A stretch of 64,000 nt of DNA from Micromonospora nigra (lineage in GTDB: Bacteria; Actinomycetota; Actinomycetes; Mycobacteriales; Micromonosporaceae), in the NCBI RefSeq assembly GCF_900091585.1, contig NZ_FMHT01000003.1:2719501-2783500 (forward strand). Reading direction: 5' to 3'. Position 1 is the stretch's first letter. The number at the start of each line of letters is the position of its first letter. The notes under the pieces were generated by a model. It saw only the letters and a program-made list of their open reading frames with translations, was not told the DNA's origin and made no database searches. This document shows positions 48,901-61,451 of this stretch, piece after piece. A program made the position numbers and the translations under genes.

Positions 48901-51900
48901 AGTGCCCGACCACGGCATCCGGCCGCACCCCCACCGACGCCCACACCGCGGCCAGACCCACCATCACCGCGAAGCTCGCCGGCTGCAACACGTCGACGCG
49001 CTCAAGCAGCTCCGCGGCCGTCTCGCCGCGCAGCACGTCCAACAGGGGCCAGTCGATCCAGGGCTCCAACGCGGCGGAGCACTCCGCGATCCGTGCGGCG
49101 AAGACGGGCGAGGTGTCCAACAGCTCCCGGCCCATGCCGACCCACTGCCAGCCCTGGCCGGGGAACACCCACACGACCTTGCCCGGTACGTCCACGCTGC
49201 CGGTCACCAGGGCGGGGGCGCTCTCGCCCCGCGCCAGCGCCGCCAGTCCGGCCAGCGCCTCGTCGCCGGTGCCCGCCACCACCACGGCCCGCTTGCCGAG
49301 CATCGCCCGGCCGGACAGCAACGCGTCGGCGACCGCGGCGAGCGGCACCTCGCCGGAGCCCTTGATGAAGGACACGAGCCGGCCGGCCTGCCCGGCCAGC
49401 GCACCGCCGCTGCCCGCCGACACCACCAACGGCACCACGCCGGTTGGCGGTACTTCCGACGAGGCGGAGCGGGCCTCCTCGACGGGCGCTTCCTCGATGA
49501 TGACGTGCGCGTTCGTCCCACTGGCGCCGAAGGAGGACACGGCGGCACGGCGGGTACGGCCGCCCCGTGGCCAGTCGTGCGCCTCGGTCAACACCCGGAC
49601 CGCCCCTGTCGACCAGTCGACCTTGGTCGTGGGCGTCTCCACGTGCAGCGTCGCCGGCAGCGTCTCGTGGCGCAACGCCTGCACCATCTTGATCACGCCG
49701 GCCACTCCCGCAGCCGCCTGGGTGTGCCCGATGTTCGACTTCAACGAACCCAACCACAGCGGACGCTCGGCGTCCCGGCCCTGCCCGTACGTGGCCAGCA
49801 GAGCCTGCGCCTCGATCGGATCGCCCAGCGCCGTCCCGGTGCCGTGCCCCTCCACGACGTCCACGTCGCTCGGTGACAGGCCGGCACTCGCCAACGCGCT
49901 GCGGATCACCCGCTGCTGCGACGGGCCGTTCGGCGCCGTCAAACCGTTCGACGCACCGTCCTGGTTCACCGCGCTGCCCCGCAGCACGGCCAGCACCGGG
50001 TGTCCGCGCTCACGCGCCACCGACAGCCGTTCCAGCAGGACGACCCCGACGCCTTCGGACCATCCCGTGCCGTCCGCGCCGTCCGCGTATGCCTTACAAC
50101 GGCCGTCCGCGGACAGGCCGCGCTGCCGGGAGAACTCCAGGAACGCTTCGGGGCTGGCCATCACGGTCGCGCCACCCGCCAGCGCCATCGAGCACTCGCC
50201 CTGCCGCAGTGCCTGGGCGGCGAGGTGCATCGCCACCAGCGAGGAGGAGCACGCGGTGTCGAGGGTGACCGCCGGGCCCTCGAATCCGAACACGTACGAC
50301 ACGCGACCGGACGCCACGCTGGACGCCGCGCCGGTCATCAGGTAGCCGTGTACGTCGTCCGGCACCTTGCGCAACCGGCTCACGTAGTCGTGGTGGACGA
50401 TTCCGGTGAAGACGCCGACGTCACTGCCCCGCAGCGACAGCGGGTCGATGCCGGCCCGCTCCAACGCCTCCCAGGAGGTCTCCAGCAACAACCGCTGCTG
50501 TGGATCCATCGCCAGCGCCTCCCGCGGCGAGATCCCGAACAGCCCGCCGTCGAACTGCGCGGCGTCGTACAGGAACCCACCCGATCGGGTGTAGCTCGTG
50601 CCCGGGTTGGCGGGATCGGGGTCGTACAGCCCGTCGAGGTCCCACCCCCGGTCGACCGGGAAGCCGGCAATGGCGTCCCGCCGCTCCAGCACCAGGTTCC
50701 ACAGTTCCTCGGGAGTGTCCACGCCGCCGGGTAGCCGGGTGCTCATGGCCACGATCGCGATCGGCTCGTCGGAGAGCGTGGCCCTGGCCGTCGCGGCGGG
50801 CAGTTCCGGGCGCTCGCCGAGCAGTTCGTCACGCAGGTGGGCGGCGAGGATGGCGGGCGTCGGGTAGTCGAAGACCAGGGTGCTGGCCAGGCTCACGCCG
50901 GTGAAGTCCTGCAGTCGGTTGCGGAGCCTGACCGCGCTCAGCGAGTCGAAGCCGAGGTTCTTGAAGGCCTGTCCCTCGTCGAACGCATCCGACTCCCGGT
51001 GGCCGAGGACGGCCGCGGTGCTCTCCCTGACCAGGTCCATCACGACTCGGAGCTGCTCGGTAACGGTCAGCCCCACCAGCCGGTCCAGGATCGACGCGCC
51101 GGCCGATTCGCCCTGCGGCACCACGCGGCGGGTGAGCGGGACCTGCTGCGGCTCGACGCCGGCCTCCACCGCGTCGGCGGTGGCAGCGTCGAGGGTCACC
51201 GGGCCGATGGTCGCGACAGGTTCGCCGGACGTGTCCGCCATCTCCAGCAGGTGCCGGCCGTCCCGCGTCGGCGTCGTTCGCAGCCGCAGCGCGGCGGCGC
51301 CCTCCGCGTACACCACCAGGCTCGTGCAGGCGGAAAGGTCCCGATGGTCGTCGCCGGTCAGGACGCGCAGGGCGGCGTCGAGGAGCAGTGGGTGCAGGGT
51401 GAACGTGGCCGCCTCGTCGGCCAACTCGTCCGGAAGGGCGATTTCGGGCCCCGACCAGTCCCGAAGGTCGAAAGCAGGCTGCGGCATGCCGGGTACCAGA
51501 ACGGCGCGGGCGTGGCGGGTCCACGAACCGGGTTGCCCGCCATCGGTCCTGCCGTGGACGGCGACGCCGCGCCGCCCGTCCGGGCCAGGAGCTTCCACGC
51601 TCACCCGCACCTGGGTGTGTCCGTGCTCCGCGACCGTGAGCGGCGCCTCGACCACGAGCTGGTCGAGGCTGCCACAACCGACCTCGTTGCCCGCCCTGAC
51701 GAGCATCTCGACAAGTACGGCGGCCGGAACCTGGGGGCTCCGCCCGGGGAGCAGGCCGGGGCTGTGTGGGGACAGGCGGCCGGTGAGCACGAGACCACCG
51801 GTGCCCGGCACGTCGATCACGGTGCCGAGCAGCGGATGCCCGGCGCTGGTGGCACCGAGCGCCTCCGCGCCACCCGCGGCGGCCTCGTCGGCCTCGACCC

Positions 51901-54900
51901 AGTACCGCTGGTGCTGGAACGCATAGGTGGGCAGGTCGTTCCCCACCGTGGTGGTCCGAGGACCGAACAGGTTCGTCCAGTCGACGGCCACGCCGCGTAC
52001 GTGCAGTCCCGCGAGCGCGGTCATGATGTCGGTGGTCTCCGCGCCGTCCTTGCGCAGCACGGCGATGCAACTCTGTTCCGGGGCGCCGAGCACGGTGAGC
52101 GCCATTGCGGCGAGGGACCCGCCGGGGCCCAGTTCCAGGAAGGTCGTCGCGCCGTGCCCGGCCAGCGAGGTGACAGCGTCGCCGAACCGGACCGCGTGCC
52201 GGGCCTGGTCGACCCAGTAGTCCGGGGTGCCGAGCTGCCCGTCCGCGACGAGGTCCCCGGTCAGGGTCGAGACGATGGGCAGGTTGCCCGGCTGGAACGA
52301 CAGCTCCGCCACGATGGCGCGGAACTCCTGGAGCATGGGTGCCATCAGCGGCGAGTGGAAGGCGTGGCTGACCGGCAGCCGCCTCGTCTTGCGGCCTCGG
52401 CCCGCCAGTTCGGCGGCAACGGCGAGCACGGCGGCCTCGTCGCCGGAGAGCACCACGGACTCGGGGCCGTTCACCGCCGCTACGCAGACCACACCTTCCG
52501 CTCGGCCGAGCAGGGGCGCGACGTCGGCCTCGGCCGCCTGGACGGCGACCATGGCGCCGCCGACCGGTAGGCCCTGCATCAACCGGCCGCGGGTGGCGAC
52601 CAGCCTGGCCGCCTGCGACAGGTCCAACATCCCGGCGACGTGAGCGGCGGTGATCTCCCCGACCGAGTGACCGGCGAGGATGTCGGGCCGCACACCCCAG
52701 GACTCGACGAGCCGGAACAGCGCGGTCTCCAGGGCGAACAGGGCACCCTGCGTGTACATGGTCTGGTCGAGCAGGTCACCGTCGGACGCGTGCACCACGT
52801 CGCGTAGCGGGCGCTCGGCGTGCCCTTCCAGGTGCTGGTCGACGGCGGTGCACGCGGCGGTGAACGCGTCGTGGAAGACCGGGAACGTCTCGGCGAGTTC
52901 GCGTCCCATCCCGGCCCATTGGCTGCCCTGACCGGTGAAGACGATGGCCAGCTTGCCGGTGACCGGGGTCCCGGACACCACCGTCGGAACCGCCACACCC
53001 CGCTCGACGGCGGCGAGACCGGCACCTGCCTGTCGCCGACCGGACGCGACGACGACCGCGCGGTGGTCGAGGTGGGCGCGGGTGGTCGCGAGGGCGTAGG
53101 CCGTGTCGGAGAGCCCCACGTCGTGCCGCTCGTCGAGGAACCGGGCGAGTCGACCTGCCTGACCACGCAGCCCGGCGGGCGTCCGCGCCGACACCGCAAC
53201 CGGTACCGGGTGGCCGACCGGCTCCGGCTCCGGTGCAGTCGCCACCGGCTGTTCGGGGACCGCTTCGAGAACGACGTGCGCGTTGGTGCCGCCGATGCCG
53301 AAGGACGACACCGCAGCCCGACGCGGCCTGTCGGTGTCCGGCCAGTCGGACGCCTCGGTCAGCAGTCGTACCGCACCCGAGGACCAGTCCACCCTGCTCG
53401 ACGGACGGTCCACGTGCAGGGTCCGGGGAAGGACGCCGTGCCGCATGGCCATGACCATCTTGATGACGCCCGCGACACCCGCTGCTGCCTGGGTGTGCCC
53501 GATGTTCGACTTCACCGATCCGAGCCAGAGCGGTCGGTCGGTGGGTCGGTCCTGGCCGTAGGTGGCGAGCAGCGCCTGCGCCTCGATCGGATCGCCGAGC
53601 GTCGTGCCGGTCCCGTGTGCCTCCACGACGTCCACGTCCGAAGTGCCCAAGCCGGCGTTGGCCAGCGCCCTGCGGATCACCCGCTGCTGCGACGGTCCGT
53701 TCGGCGCGGTGAGGCCGTTCGAGGCACCATCCTGGTTCACCGCCGATCCGCGTACGACGGCCAGTACCCGGTGGCCTCGGCGACGGGCCTCCGACAGCCG
53801 TTCCACCAGCAGCAGTCCCACGCCCTCGGACCAGCCGGTGCCGTCGGCGCCGTCTGCGAACGCCTTGCACCGGCCGTCCGGCGCCAGTCCTCCCTGTCGG
53901 GAGAACTCGACGAAGGTCTCGAGGGTGCCCATCACCATCACGCCACCGGCCAGCGCCATGGTGCACTCGCCGCGGTTCAGCGCCTGCGTGGCCAGGTGCA
54001 GCGCCACCAGGGAGGACGAGCAGGCGGTGTCGACCGTGATGGCGGGGCCCTCGAAGCCGAAGTGGTAGGCGACCCGACCGGAGATGACGCTGCCCGAACT
54101 CCCGGTGAGCCGGAAGCCCTCGACGCCGGACGCCTGCTGCGTCCGCATGCTGTAGTCGTGACTGTTGACGCCGACGAAGACGCCGACGTCCTGCCCGGTC
54201 AGTGTGGTCGGGTCGATCGCGGCCCGTTCGAACGCCTCCCACGAGGTTTCCAGCAGCAGCCGCTGCTGTGGATCCATCGCCAACGCCTCGTTGGGAGAGA
54301 TGCCGAAGAACGCGGCGTCGAATCCGGCGGCGTCGTCGACGAAGGCGCCGTGGCGCACGTAGGTGGTGCCGGCATGGTCAGGGTCCTCGTGGTAGAGCCC
54401 CTCGGTGTCCCAGCCGCGGTCGCGGGGAAACTCGGTGACGGCGTCGACCTCGTCGGCCACCACCCGCCACAGTTCTTCCGGGCTGTGCACGCCCGCTGGA
54501 AAGCGGCACGCCATCGCCACGATCGCGATCGGCTCGTCGGCCGTCCTGACGGGGGCACCGGACGCGGCCGGACGGTGCGTGGTCCCGCCGAGCAGCCTGG
54601 TGAGGAGGTAACCGGCGAGCGCGGTGGGCTTCGGATAGTCGAAGACCATCGTCGGGGAGAGGGACAGCCCGGTTGCGGCCGCCAGCCGGTTGCGTAGTTC
54701 CACTGCGGTCAGCGAGTCGAATCCGGCGGCCTTGAAGCTTCGGTCGGGGTGGACGGCGTCGGCGTCGGCGTGTCCGAGCACCTCGGCGGCGTGCCGGCGC
54801 ACCAGGGCGAGCACGACCTCGGTCTGCTCGGTCTCGGCGAGGCCTGCGACTCGCTCGGCGATCGGTGCGGGTCCGGAAACGGCTCTGGCCGTCGGTCGCG

Positions 54901-57900
54901 GTGCCGGGGCCAGTCCACTCAACAGCGGCGGGACCGGATCACCGCCGGCCGCTGCCCGCCGCAGGGCGGGCACGTCGAGCTTCGCCGCGACCACCGTGTC
55001 GGTGGCGCCGAGGGTGGCGTCCAGGAGCGCCATCCCCTCGGTGGCGGAGAGGCCGTTCATGCCCATGCGCCTGTGACGGCTCAGGTCCGCGACCCCCAGG
55101 TGTCGGGTCATGGTGCTGACCGGGGTCCAGTAGCCCCAGGCGAGGGACACGGCAGGAAGGCCGAGGCGGTGACGTTGCCGGGCGATCGCGTCCAGGCAGG
55201 CGTTGGCCGCAGCGTAGTTGGCCTGCCCGGGGTTACCCAGCACGCCTGCCGCCGAGGAGAACAGCACGAACGCGGCGAGATCCAGGTCCCGGGTGAGTTC
55301 GTGCAGGTGCAGCGCCGCATCCACCTTCGGCCGCAGCACGGTGTCGACCCGTTCCGGGCTCAACTCCGTGAGCACCCCGTCGTCGAGGACGCCGGCGGTG
55401 TGCACCACGGCGGTGAGCGGATGCTCGGCCGCGATGGCGTCCACAACAGCCTTGAGCTGCGCACGGTCTGCCGTGTCGCAGGCGGAGACGGTGACGGAGG
55501 CCCCCAGGGCGGTCAACTCGCGGTGCAGGTCGGGTGCCTGACCACGGCGGCTGACCAGGACCAGGTGCCGAACTCCGTGTGCGGTGACGAGGTGCCGTGC
55601 GGTGGCGGCACCGAGTGTTCCCGTACCACCGGTGATCAGCACGGTGCCGTCCGGGTCTAGCGGACGACGCTCGCCCCAGACGTCGGGCGAGACCCGTGCC
55701 AGGCGTGGCACCTGCGCGACTCCGTCGCGCATCCTCAACTGCGGCTCGCCGCTGAGCAGCACCGCCGGCAGTGCGGATCGGGACGCCTCGTCGAGGTCGG
55801 TCAGGAGGATCCGGCCCGGGTGCTCCGACTGGGCGGAGCGCACCAGGCCCCACACCGCGGCTGCGTCGAGTTCGGCGCAGTCCCCGGTCACGACGGCCAG
55901 TCGGGTGTCCGCCAGGGCTGGTTCCGCGAGCCAGGCCTGGAGCAGTGCCAGCGCGGCGTTGACCGACGCGCGGGGATCACCGGTGACGGCTTCGTAGAGC
56001 AGGACGTCGGGAGCCGCCGTGGCGAGCGCGGCGACGTCCTCGCCGGTTGCGACGGGCACGATGTCGACGACGCGGTCCACGACCGGGAGCGACACCTCGG
56101 TCCACTCGACGCGGAACAGGGCGTCGTGGGGCAGTGCACCGGAGATCCCCGCCTGTTCGGGGGAGACGGGTACGCCCAGGACCGCGTCGATCGTCATCAC
56201 GGCTTGTCCCGTGGCGTCGGTCAGCGTCAGACCGGTCCCCCGCTCCGACGTCCCGCCCGGCCGTACGTGCAGCGCGGTGGCGCCCGACGCCAGCAGGGTG
56301 ACCCCGGTCCACACAGACGGAACCATGTCGTCGGTGATGACGGTGCGGATGGCCTTGTCGAGCAGGGCGGGGTGCATCCCGTAGCGGTCGGCGTCACGAA
56401 GGGCTGCGCCGTCCAGGCTGATCTCCACGCCGGCGCCGGCCGGCGGACAGGTCGTCGTGGCTGCGACGGGGGCCAGCGTGCCGTGCGCGTGGCGCGTCCA
56501 CGGCACGTCCAGCGCGGCCTCCGCGGCCCGGGAGTAGAACTCCACGGACCGTCGCCCCGCCTCACCGGGCTCGCTGACGACGGCCTGCACGTCGCGGCTG
56601 CCGCTGCGTGGCAGCACCACGGGCACGTCGACGGACAGTTCGTCGAGAACCGGGGTGGCGGCCAGGTCGCCGAGGCGGATGGCCAACTCCACCAGGACCG
56701 CGTTCGGGACCGGGACGACATCGCCGACGACATGCTCGGCCAGCCAGGGGTGCGACTGCACCGACCACCGCGAGGTGGCCGCGAATCCGGTCGAACTCGG
56801 CGAGCTGACGACCGCGCCCAGCAGCGGGTGGTCACCCGCCGCCTGACCCAGCGACGGCGCGTCCGTGGCGGACCCGGTCGACCGCAGCCAGTAGTGCTGG
56901 TGGTCGAAGGCGTACGTCGGCAGGTCCAGCCGACCGGAGACGGGCGGCGACATCCTGGCCCATTCGACGGCCACACCCCGAACGAACAGCTCGGCCATCG
57001 AGGTCAGCAGCCGCCGTAGACCTCCGTCGTCGCGCCGCAACGTCCCCAGCACGACGACATCGCCGTCGTTCACGATCTCACTGATCGGCTGGACGAGCAC
57101 CGGATGCGCGCTGACCTCGAGGAAGACGCCGTAGCCCTGACCGATCAGGTCGGCCACGGCGGGGCCGAACCGCACCTGGTTGCGCAGGTTGCCGTACCAG
57201 TAGCCGCCGTCGACCACCCCGGCGTCCCGGATCCACTCGCCGGTGGCGGAGGAGTAGAAGGGAACAGCCGGCGCCTGCGCGTCGATGCCGGCCAGCGACT
57301 CGGCGAGCACGTCCTGGATGTCCTCGACGTGCCGGGTGTGGGAGGCGTAGTCCACCGCCACCCGTCGCACCCGGACACCGCGACCCTCCAGCGCGTCGAG
57401 TGCCTCGTCCAGGGCGCGAGCCTCACCGGCGACCACCACCGACGACGGCCCGTTGACCGCGGCAACCTCGACCCGGTCCGCCCACGGCGCCAGGTGCGCC
57501 CTCGTGTCTTTCTCGCTCGCGGCGACGGATGCCATGCCACCACGGCCTGACAACGTCGAGGCGATGGCCTGACTGCGCAGCGCCACCACTCGTGCCGCAT
57601 CGTCGAGGGACATCGCACCCGCCACGCACGCGGCCGCGATCTCGCCCTGTGAGTGGCCCACCACCGCGTCGGGCCGTACGCCCACCGACGACCACAGCGC
57701 CGCGAGACCGACCATGACCGCGAACGTCGCCGGCTGCAGGACGTCGACCCGATCCATCAGGCCCGGCTCGGCCTCACCGCGCAACACGTCCACCAGGGAC
57801 CAGTCGATCCACGGTTCGAGCGCGGCGGCGCACTGCGCCACCCGCTCGGCGAACACCGGGGAGGAGTCGAGCAGCTCCCGGCCCATGCCGGCCCACTGGG

Positions 57901-60900
57901 TCCCCTGCCCCGGGAACACCCACACCACCTTGCCCGCGACGCCGCCCCGGCCGGTCACCACACCGGCCGCGTGTTCGCCCCGGGCCAACGCGCCCAGGGC
58001 GGTCAGCGCCTCCCCGACGGAGTCGGCCACGACCACGGCTCGTTCGTCCAGCACTGCCCGGTACGACGCCAACGCCCCGGCCACACCAGCCAGCGGCGCC
58101 CCGGAACGCTCGACGAAGCTGGCCAGTCGACCCGCCTGACCGGCCAACGATGCCGTGCTCCGCGCCGACACCACCAACGGCACCACACCCGTCGGTGGCG
58201 CCTCGTCGGCAGCCGGTTCCTCGGGCGACTCCTCCAAGATCACATGGGCGTTCGTCCCGCTGACCCCGAACGACGACACACCGGCCCGGCGCGGACGACC
58301 GTTGCGAAGCCACTCGCGCGGCTGCGTCAACAGCTCCACCTCGCCCGTGGACCAGTCCACCTCGCCAGTGGGCGCGTCGACGTGCAGCGTCGCCGGCAGG
58401 ATCCCGTGCCGCAACGCCTGCACCATCTTGATCACGCCAGCGACACCGGCAGCCGCCTGGGTGTGGCCGATGTTCGACTTCAACGACCCCAGCCACAACG
58501 GCTGCCCCGAGGCCCGGTCCTGACCGTAGGTCGCCAGCAACGCCTGCGCCTCGATCGGGTCACCCAGAGTGGTACCGGTTCCGTGCCCCTCCACAACGTC
58601 CACGTCGCGGGGAGAGAGCCGCGCGGCGGCCAGGGCCCGACGGATGACCCGTTGTTGCGCCAGACCGTTCGGTGCCGTCAGGCCGTTCGACGCACCGTCC
58701 TGGTTGACGGCGCTGCCCCGCAGCACGGCCAGGATCCGGTGCCCCCGTTCCCGGGCAACCGACAGCCGCTCCAGGACGACCACACCCGCGCCTTCGGCCC
58801 AGCCGGTGCCGTCGGCGGCGGCGGCATACGCCTTGCACCGCCCGTCGGGAGCGAGCGCCCGCTGCCGGGAGAACTCCACGAAGGTTCCGGGCGTGGCCAT
58901 CACCGTCGCCCCGCCGGCCAGTGCGAGCGAGCACTCACCCTGTCGCAACGCCTGAGCGGCCAGGTGCACCGCCACCAACGATGACGAACACGCCGTGTCC
59001 ACGGTGACTGCCGGACCTTCGAAGCCGAAGACGTAGGACACCCGCCCGGACGCCACGCTGGCGGCCGACCCGGTGGTGGCGAAGCCCTCCATCTCCGGCA
59101 CATCGACGCCGGCTCCGTAGCCGTGGCCGAAGGTGCCGGCGTACACACCGACGTCGGCGCCTTTCAGCGACAGGGCGTCGATGCCCGCCTGCTCCAGCGC
59201 CTCCCAGGAGGTTTCGAGCAGCAGCCGCTGCTGTGGGTCCATGGCCAGCGCCTCGCGCGGCGAGATACCGAAGAACTCCGCGTCGAAGAGTCCGGCCCCG
59301 CGCAGGAAGCCGCCCCGGTCCGTGTAGGAGGTACCCGCGCGGTCGGGGTCGGGATCGAACAGCCGGTCAAGGTCCCAGCCCCGGTCGTCGGGAAAGGCGG
59401 AGACGGCGTCGCCCCCGGTGACCACCAGGTTCCACAGATCCTCCGGGCCCGCCACACCACCGGGCAGCCGGCAGGCCATGCCCACGATGGCGATCGGTTC
59501 GTCGGGTTCGGCCACCGGAACCGGCTCGACAGTCGACTGGGCCAAGCCGAGGATCTCGGCCCGCAGGCAGGCCGCCAGCGCCAGCGGGGTGGGATGGTCG
59601 AAGACCACGCTGGTCGGCAGGCGCAGCCCCGTACCGGCCGTCAGCCGGTCACGCAGTTCGACGATGGCCGCCGAGGTGAAGCCCAGGTCGCGAAACGCGC
59701 GGTCGGCCGGGACGCGATCGGGTCCGGGCAGGTGCAGCACGGCCGCCGCCCTCGTCCGGACCAGGTCCTCCAGCAGTGCCAGTTGCGCGCGTTCATCCAG
59801 GTCGAGGAGTCGGTTTCGGATGGCCGCCGCAACGGCGGTGTCGGGCTCGGCCACGCCCGTCGACGTGTCGTGGTGCTCGGTCGCCGCGTACACCAACCGG
59901 CCGGGCTCATCGGCGAGGAGACCCCGCTGGATCTTGCCCGACGCGGTGCGGGGGATGCTCGCGACCTCGTGGACCTGCTCCGGCACCTTGTAGACGGAGA
60001 GCTGCTCACGGCACCGGGTCAGCAGTTCTGCAACGTCGAAACCGTCCGGACCGGGGATCACGTACGCGACAGGCACCTCGCCGAGCGTCTGGTGCGGCAC
60101 GCCGGCCACCGCCACGTCGGCGACACCCGGAACGGTCCGCAGCACCGCTTCGACCTCGGTGGGATGGACGTTCTCGCCACCGCGGATCACCAGGTCCTTC
60201 ATCCGGCCGCAGATGGTGAAGTAACCGTTGTCGTCACACCGGGCCAGGTCCCCCGTCCGGAACCAGCCGTCCCGCATCGCCTCGGCCGTTGCCTCCGGGC
60301 TGTCGTGGTAGCCGACCATCACGTTCGGTCCCTTGACCCACACCTCCCCCTCGGTGCCGACGGGAAGGTCGAGCCCGGTCGAGGGGTCGACGATGCGGAC
60401 GCCGACGCCCGGCACGGGCAGGCCACAGGACCCGTCGACCCGCAGACCGTCCGGCGGGTTGATGGTGATGGCTCCGCACGTCTCGGTGCTGCCGTAGGCG
60501 TCGACCAGGGGGACCCCGAAGGTCTCCTCGAACTCCCGGCGCAGCCCGGCGCCGAGGACCGCCCCTCCGGCCAGGCCGATCCGCAGGCCGGGTGCGGTAA
60601 GACCGTGCTGCCTGGCGGCGGTGACCAGGTGTTGGTACGTGGTGGGCACGCCGGCGAGGAAGGTCGACTCCTCTTCCCGAAGCGCGCGGATCACGTCCTG
60701 CGCGGAACTGCCGTCCATGATCCGGGCGGTCGCGCCGGCCACGGTCACGGACAGGATGCAGGCGATGTGCGAGAGGCTGTGGAACAGCGGCAGCGGCCAG
60801 AGCACCCGGTCCTGCTCCGTCAGCCCTGGAATCGGTACGTAGCAGGAGGCGACGGACCACAGGCAGTTGCGCTGCGTGGAGAGGACGCCCTTGGGCCGGC

Positions 60901-61411
60901 CGGTCGTACCCGACGTGTAGAACATCCAGGCCACGTCGTCGAGGCCGAGGTCGTCGCGGGCCGGATGGTCCGGTTCGGTGACGGCGAGTTCGTCGTACGA
61001 GTGCGCTCCCGCTGGTACGTCGCCCGTCACCAGCAGCGTGAGATGCTGCGCGGACCGGAGCCGCTCAGCCCGCGTGGCATCGGTGACGACCACCAGGGCG
61101 CCGCTGTCGGACAGCAGGTACTCCAACTCGGCCTGGGCCGCGGCGGGGTTGAGCGGCACCCCGATGCCACCCGCGCGAAGGATCGCGAGGTAGCTCTCCA
61201 CGGTGGCGACCGACTGGCCCAGCCAGATGGCCACCCGGTCGCCGTGCCGGACGCCCAGACCAGCCAGGTGGCCGGCGAGCCTACGCGTCCGCGCCTCGAG
61301 GTCGGTGTAGGTCACCGCCCGCCGGTCGTCCTCGAAAGCCACCTTGCCGGCGAAGCGGGCCGCATTCTCCTGCAGTGCGACGGGCAGCGGCTTGATGAGA
61401 TCTGTTCGCAC
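45992..61411 (-). CDS. rifA: RifA-type PKS: AHBA loading domain and modules 1 to 3
   Basis: The first PKS, 5139 aa, starts at a GTG (61411) with AAGGAT upstream. Residues 1-500 are an acyl-CoA-ligase-like adenylation domain ([12 protein letters not shown] at 164-175, catalytic Lys K493 in TASGKIQRG), followed by a loading ACP (S580). This is the A-T starter module that loads AHBA. Module 1: KS C808, AT S1254, broken DH, KR Y2066, ACP S2233. Module 2: KS C2464, AT S2916, DH remnant, no KR, ACP S3490. Module 3: KS C3721, AT S4171, no DH, dead KR (S4851 where Tyr is needed), ACP S5021. This yields an AHBA-primed tetraketide with one hydroxyl and two unreduced keto groups, the rifamycin naphthoquinone precursor. 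The tail is a docking domain ([16 protein letters not shown]). It starts 40 bp after the P450. Confidence 0.95.
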   Translation of the reverse strand: MRTDLIKPLPVALQENAARFAGKVAFEDDRRAVTYTDLEARTRRLAGHLAGLGVRHGDRVAIWLGQSVATVESYLAILRAGGIGVPLNPAAAQAELEYLLSDSGALVVVTDATRAERLRSAQHLTLLVTGDVPAGAHSYDELAVTEPDHPARDDLGLDDVAWMFYTSGTTGRPKGVLSTQRNCLWSVASCYVPIPGLTEQDRVLWPLPLFHSLSHIACILSVTVAGATARIMDGSSAQDVIRALREEESTFLAGVPTTYQHLVTAARQHGLTAPGLRIGLAGGAVLGAGLRREFEETFGVPLVDAYGSTETCGAITINPPDGLRVDGSCGLPVPGVGVRIVDPSTGLDLPVGTEGEVWVKGPNVMVGYHDSPEATAEAMRDGWFRTGDLARCDDNGYFTICGRMKDLVIRGGENVHPTEVEAVLRTVPGVADVAVAGVPHQTLGEVPVAYVIPGPDGFDVAELLTRCREQLSVYKVPEQVHEVASIPRTASGKIQRGLLADEPGRLVYAATEHHDTSTGVAEPDTAVAAAIRNRLLDLDERAQLALLEDLVRTRAAAVLHLPGPDRVPADRAFRDLGFTSAAIVELRDRLTAGTGLRLPTSVVFDHPTPLALAACLRAEILGLAQSTVEPVPVAEPDEPIAIVGMACRLPGGVAGPEDLWNLVVTGGDAVSAFPDDRGWDLDRLFDPDPDRAGTSYTDRGGFLRGAGLFDAEFFGISPREALAMDPQQRLLLETSWEALEQAGIDALSLKGADVGVYAGTFGHGYGAGVDVPEMEGFATTGSAASVASGRVSYVFGFEGPAVTVDTACSSSLVAVHLAAQALRQGECSLALAGGATVMATPGTFVEFSRQRALAPDGRCKAYAAAADGTGWAEGAGVVVLERLSVARERGHRILAVLRGSAVNQDGASNGLTAPNGLAQQRVIRRALAAARLSPRDVDVVEGHGTGTTLGDPIEAQALLATYGQDRASGQPLWLGSLKSNIGHTQAAAGVAGVIKMVQALRHGILPATLHVDAPTGEVDWSTGEVELLTQPREWLRNGRPRRAGVSSFGVSGTNAHVILEESPEEPAADEAPPTGVVPLVVSARSTASLAGQAGRLASFVERSGAPLAGVAGALASYRAVLDERAVVVADSVGEALTALGALARGEHAAGVVTGRGGVAGKVVWVFPGQGTQWAGMGRELLDSSPVFAERVAQCAAALEPWIDWSLVDVLRGEAEPGLMDRVDVLQPATFAVMVGLAALWSSVGVRPDAVVGHSQGEIAAACVAGAMSLDDAARVVALRSQAIASTLSGRGGMASVAASEKDTRAHLAPWADRVEVAAVNGPSSVVVAGEARALDEALDALEGRGVRVRRVAVDYASHTRHVEDIQDVLAESLAGIDAQAPAVPFYSSATGEWIRDAGVVDGGYWYGNLRNQVRFGPAVADLIGQGYGVFLEVSAHPVLVQPISEIVNDGDVVVLGTLRRDDGGLRRLLTSMAELFVRGVAVEWARMSPPVSGRLDLPTYAFDHQHYWLRSTGSATDAPSLGQAAGDHPLLGAVVSSPSSTGFAATSRWSVQSHPWLAEHVVGDVVPVPNAVLVELAIRLGDLAATPVLDELSVDVPVVLPRSGSRDVQAVVSEPGEAGRRSVEFYSRAAEAALDVPWTRHAHGTLAPVAATTTCPPAGAGVEISLDGAALRDADRYGMHPALLDKAIRTVITDDMVPSVWTGVTLLASGATALHVRPGGTSERGTGLTLTDATGQAVMTIDAVLGVPVSPEQAGISGALPHDALFRVEWTEVSLPVVDRVVDIVPVATGEDVAALATAAPDVLLYEAVTGDPRASVNAALALLQAWLAEPALADTRLAVVTGDCAELDAAAVWGLVRSAQSEHPGRILLTDLDEASRSALPAVLLSGEPQLRMRDGVAQVPRLARVSPDVWGERRPLDPDGTVLITGGTGTLGAATARHLVTAHGVRHLVLVSRRGQAPDLHRELTALGASVTVSACDTADRAQLKAVVDAIAAEHPLTAVVHTAGVLDDGVLTELSPERVDTVLRPKVDAALHLHELTRDLDLAAFVLFSSAAGVLGNPGQANYAAANACLDAIARQRHRLGLPAVSLAWGYWTPVSTMTRHLGVADLSRHRRMGMNGLSATEGMALLDATLGATDTVVAAKLDVPALRRAAAGGDPVPPLLSGLAPAPRPTARAVSGPAPIAERVAGLAETEQTEVVLALVRRHAAEVLGHADADAVHPDRSFKAAGFDSLTAVELRNRLAAATGLSLSPTMVFDYPKPTALAGYLLTRLLGGTTHRPAASGAPVRTADEPIAIVAMACRFPAGVHSPEELWRVVADEVDAVTEFPRDRGWDTEGLYHEDPDHAGTTYVRHGAFVDDAAGFDAAFFGISPNEALAMDPQQRLLLETSWEAFERAAIDPTTLTGQDVGVFVGVNSHDYSMRTQQASGVEGFRLTGSSGSVISGRVAYHFGFEGPAITVDTACSSSLVALHLATQALNRGECTMALAGGVMVMGTLETFVEFSRQGGLAPDGRCKAFADGADGTGWSEGVGLLLVERLSEARRRGHRVLAVVRGSAVNQDGASNGLTAPNGPSQQRVIRRALANAGLGTSDVDVVEAHGTGTTLGDPIEAQALLATYGQDRPTDRPLWLGSVKSNIGHTQAAAGVAGVIKMVMAMRHGVLPRTLHVDRPSSRVDWSSGAVRLLTEASDWPDTDRPRRAAVSSFGIGGTNAHVVLEAVPEQPVATAPEPEPVGHPVPVAVSARTPAGLRGQAGRLARFLDERHDVGLSDTAYALATTRAHLDHRAVVVASGRRQAGAGLAAVERGVAVPTVVSGTPVTGKLAIVFTGQGSQWAGMGRELAETFPVFHDAFTAACTAVDQHLEGHAERPLRDVVHASDGDLLDQTMYTQGALFALETALFRLVESWGVRPDILAGHSVGEITAAHVAGMLDLSQAARLVATRGRLMQGLPVGGAMVAVQAAEADVAPLLGRAEGVVCVAAVNGPESVVLSGDEAAVLAVAAELAGRGRKTRRLPVSHAFHSPLMAPMLQEFRAIVAELSFQPGNLPIVSTLTGDLVADGQLGTPDYWVDQARHAVRFGDAVTSLAGHGATTFLELGPGGSLAAMALTVLGAPEQSCIAVLRKDGAETTDIMTALAGLHVRGVAVDWTNLFGPRTTTVGNDLPTYAFQHQRYWVEADEAAAGGAEALGATSAGHPLLGTVIDVPGTGGLVLTGRLSPHSPGLLPGRSPQVPAAVLVEMLVRAGNEVGCGSLDQLVVEAPLTVAEHGHTQVRVSVEAPGPDGRRGVAVHGRTDGGQPGSWTRHARAVLVPGMPQPAFDLRDWSGPEIALPDELADEAATFTLHPLLLDAALRVLTGDDHRDLSACTSLVVYAEGAAALRLRTTPTRDGRHLLEMADTSGEPVATIGPVTLDAATADAVEAGVEPQQVPLTRRVVPQGESAGASILDRLVGLTVTEQLRVVMDLVRESTAAVLGHRESDAFDEGQAFKNLGFDSLSAVRLRNRLQDFTGVSLASTLVFDYPTPAILAAHLRDELLGERPELPAATARATLSDEPIAIVAMSTRLPGGVDTPEELWNLVLERRDAIAGFPVDRGWDLDGLYDPDPANPGTSYTRSGGFLYDAAQFDGGLFGISPREALAMDPQQRLLLETSWEALERAGIDPLSLRGSDVGVFTGIVHHDYVSRLRKVPDDVHGYLMTGAASSVASGRVSYVFGFEGPAVTLDTACSSSLVAMHLAAQALRQGECSMALAGGATVMASPEAFLEFSRQRGLSADGRCKAYADGADGTGWSEGVGVVLLERLSVARERGHPVLAVLRGSAVNQDGASNGLTAPNGPSQQRVIRSALASAGLSPSDVDVVEGHGTGTALGDPIEAQALLATYGQGRDAERPLWLGSLKSNIGHTQAAAGVAGVIKMVQALRHETLPATLHVETPTTKVDWSTGAVRVLTEAHDWPRGGRTRRAAVSSFGASGTNAHVIIEEAPVEEARSASSEVPPTGVVPLVVSAGSGGALAGQAGRLVSFIKGSGEVPLAAVADALLSGRAMLGKRAVVVAGTGDEALAGLAALARGESAPALVTGSVDVPGKVVWVFPGQGWQWVGMGRELLDTSPVFAARIAECSAALEPWIDWPLLDVLRGETAAELLERVDVLQPASFAVMVGLAAVWASVGVRPDAVVGHSQGEIAAACVAGALSLEDAARVAALRSRAIAAKLSGRGGMASVALPEDDTVARLTPWADRIEVAAVNSPTSVVIAGDAEALDEALEFLSGQGVRVRRVAVDYASHSWHVEDIRDTLADTLAGLDAQAPVIPFYSTVTGDWIRDAGVVDGAYWYRNLRSRVGFGPAVTDLVEQGHAVFVELSAHPVLVQPITEITDGLVAGSLRRNDGGLPRLLASMAELFVRGVAVDWAAVLPPVSQRVDLPTYAFDHRHYWLHEAEATTGAADAAEGRDSDFWNAVEHANLDSLSELLEMASTDQREALHTVVPVLADWRRKRRETSTAEKLRYQVSWQPLDREAAGVPAGRWLVVAPSAHGDDALLAELAAQGLDMVLLEVGEQDRSPDRLAERLSGVLADHDVTGVLSLLALDPGSQGPTAVAVTTLALVQALGGSNTSAPLWCVTRGAVNIGVQDAVTAPAQAALWGLGRAVALERLDRWGGLVDLPAASDPRTVQGLLGVLNGTGEDQLAIRRSGIYGRRLVRKPVPQPTAGRRWQPHGTVLVTGGAEGLGRHASVWLAQAGVDRLIVTVTAHASDDVVAELRAELAGLDLVTVVESGADADRDAIAALVSATAPEHPLTAVVHAADVTQTSSVDDTSAHDLAEVFAAKVDTAVWLDELFEDTPLDAFVVFSSIAGVWGGGGQGPSGAANAVLDALIERRRARGLRATSIGWGALDQVGVGMDEAALAQLRRRGVLPMPPSVAVTAMVQAVRDNEKFVVVADMDWGSFIPAFTSVRPSPLFADLPEAQAALAASQPDTENGDTAASLAETLRGVTDSEQNRILLRLVRGHASTVLGHGSAEGIGPRQPFQEVGFDSLAAVNLRNSLHVATGLRLPATLIFDYPTPEALVGYLRAELLREPENGLSGREEDLRRVLASVPIARFKEAGVLETLLGLAEPDVTPPDEQAPTEADDVELIDALDITGLVQRALGKTS
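46213..50770 (-). other. PKS module 3: KS-AT(methylmalonyl)-KR(inactive)-ACP
   Basis: The AT has [11 protein letters not shown] and [10 protein letters not shown]. No DH is present; a linker of the [17 protein letters not shown] type (residues about 4428-4500) leads into a KR. In the KR the cofactor loop is GGAEGLG and the catalytic Tyr is replaced by Ser ([10 protein letters not shown]), so no reduction is expected. Confidence 0.88.
50806..54538 (-). other. PKS module 2: KS-AT(malonyl)-DH remnant-ACP, no KR
   Basis: The AT has [21 protein letters not shown] and SHAFHSPLM, so malonyl. The post-AT region is a decayed DH: the catalytic His region is replaced by [12 protein letters not shown]. 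There is no KR before the ACP ([12 protein letters not shown]). The keto group stays unreduced. Confidence 0.88.
54571..59503 (-). other. PKS module 1: KS-AT(methylmalonyl)-DH(inactive)-KR-ACP
   Basis: The AT has [11 protein letters not shown] and [10 protein letters not shown]. The DH-like region has [11 protein letters not shown] with Asp where the motif Gly should be. It also lacks the whole [11 protein letters not shown] to FAEVALPEE block, so it is a shortened, inactive DH. The KR is intact ([22 protein letters not shown]). Confidence 0.88.
59525..61411 (-). other. PKS loading module: adenylation (AHBA) - ACP
   Basis: ANL-superfamily adenylation domain of about 500 aa joined to an ACP. 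The ACP site reads [16 protein letters not shown]: the residue before the phosphopantetheine serine is Thr, where all extension ACPs here have Asp. Role known from RifA: activation of AHBA and transfer to the ACP. Confidence 0.9.
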
Positions 61412-61451
61412 GGTGTGGCAGATCCTTTCGAGGACTAAGCGCGAAGAACGC

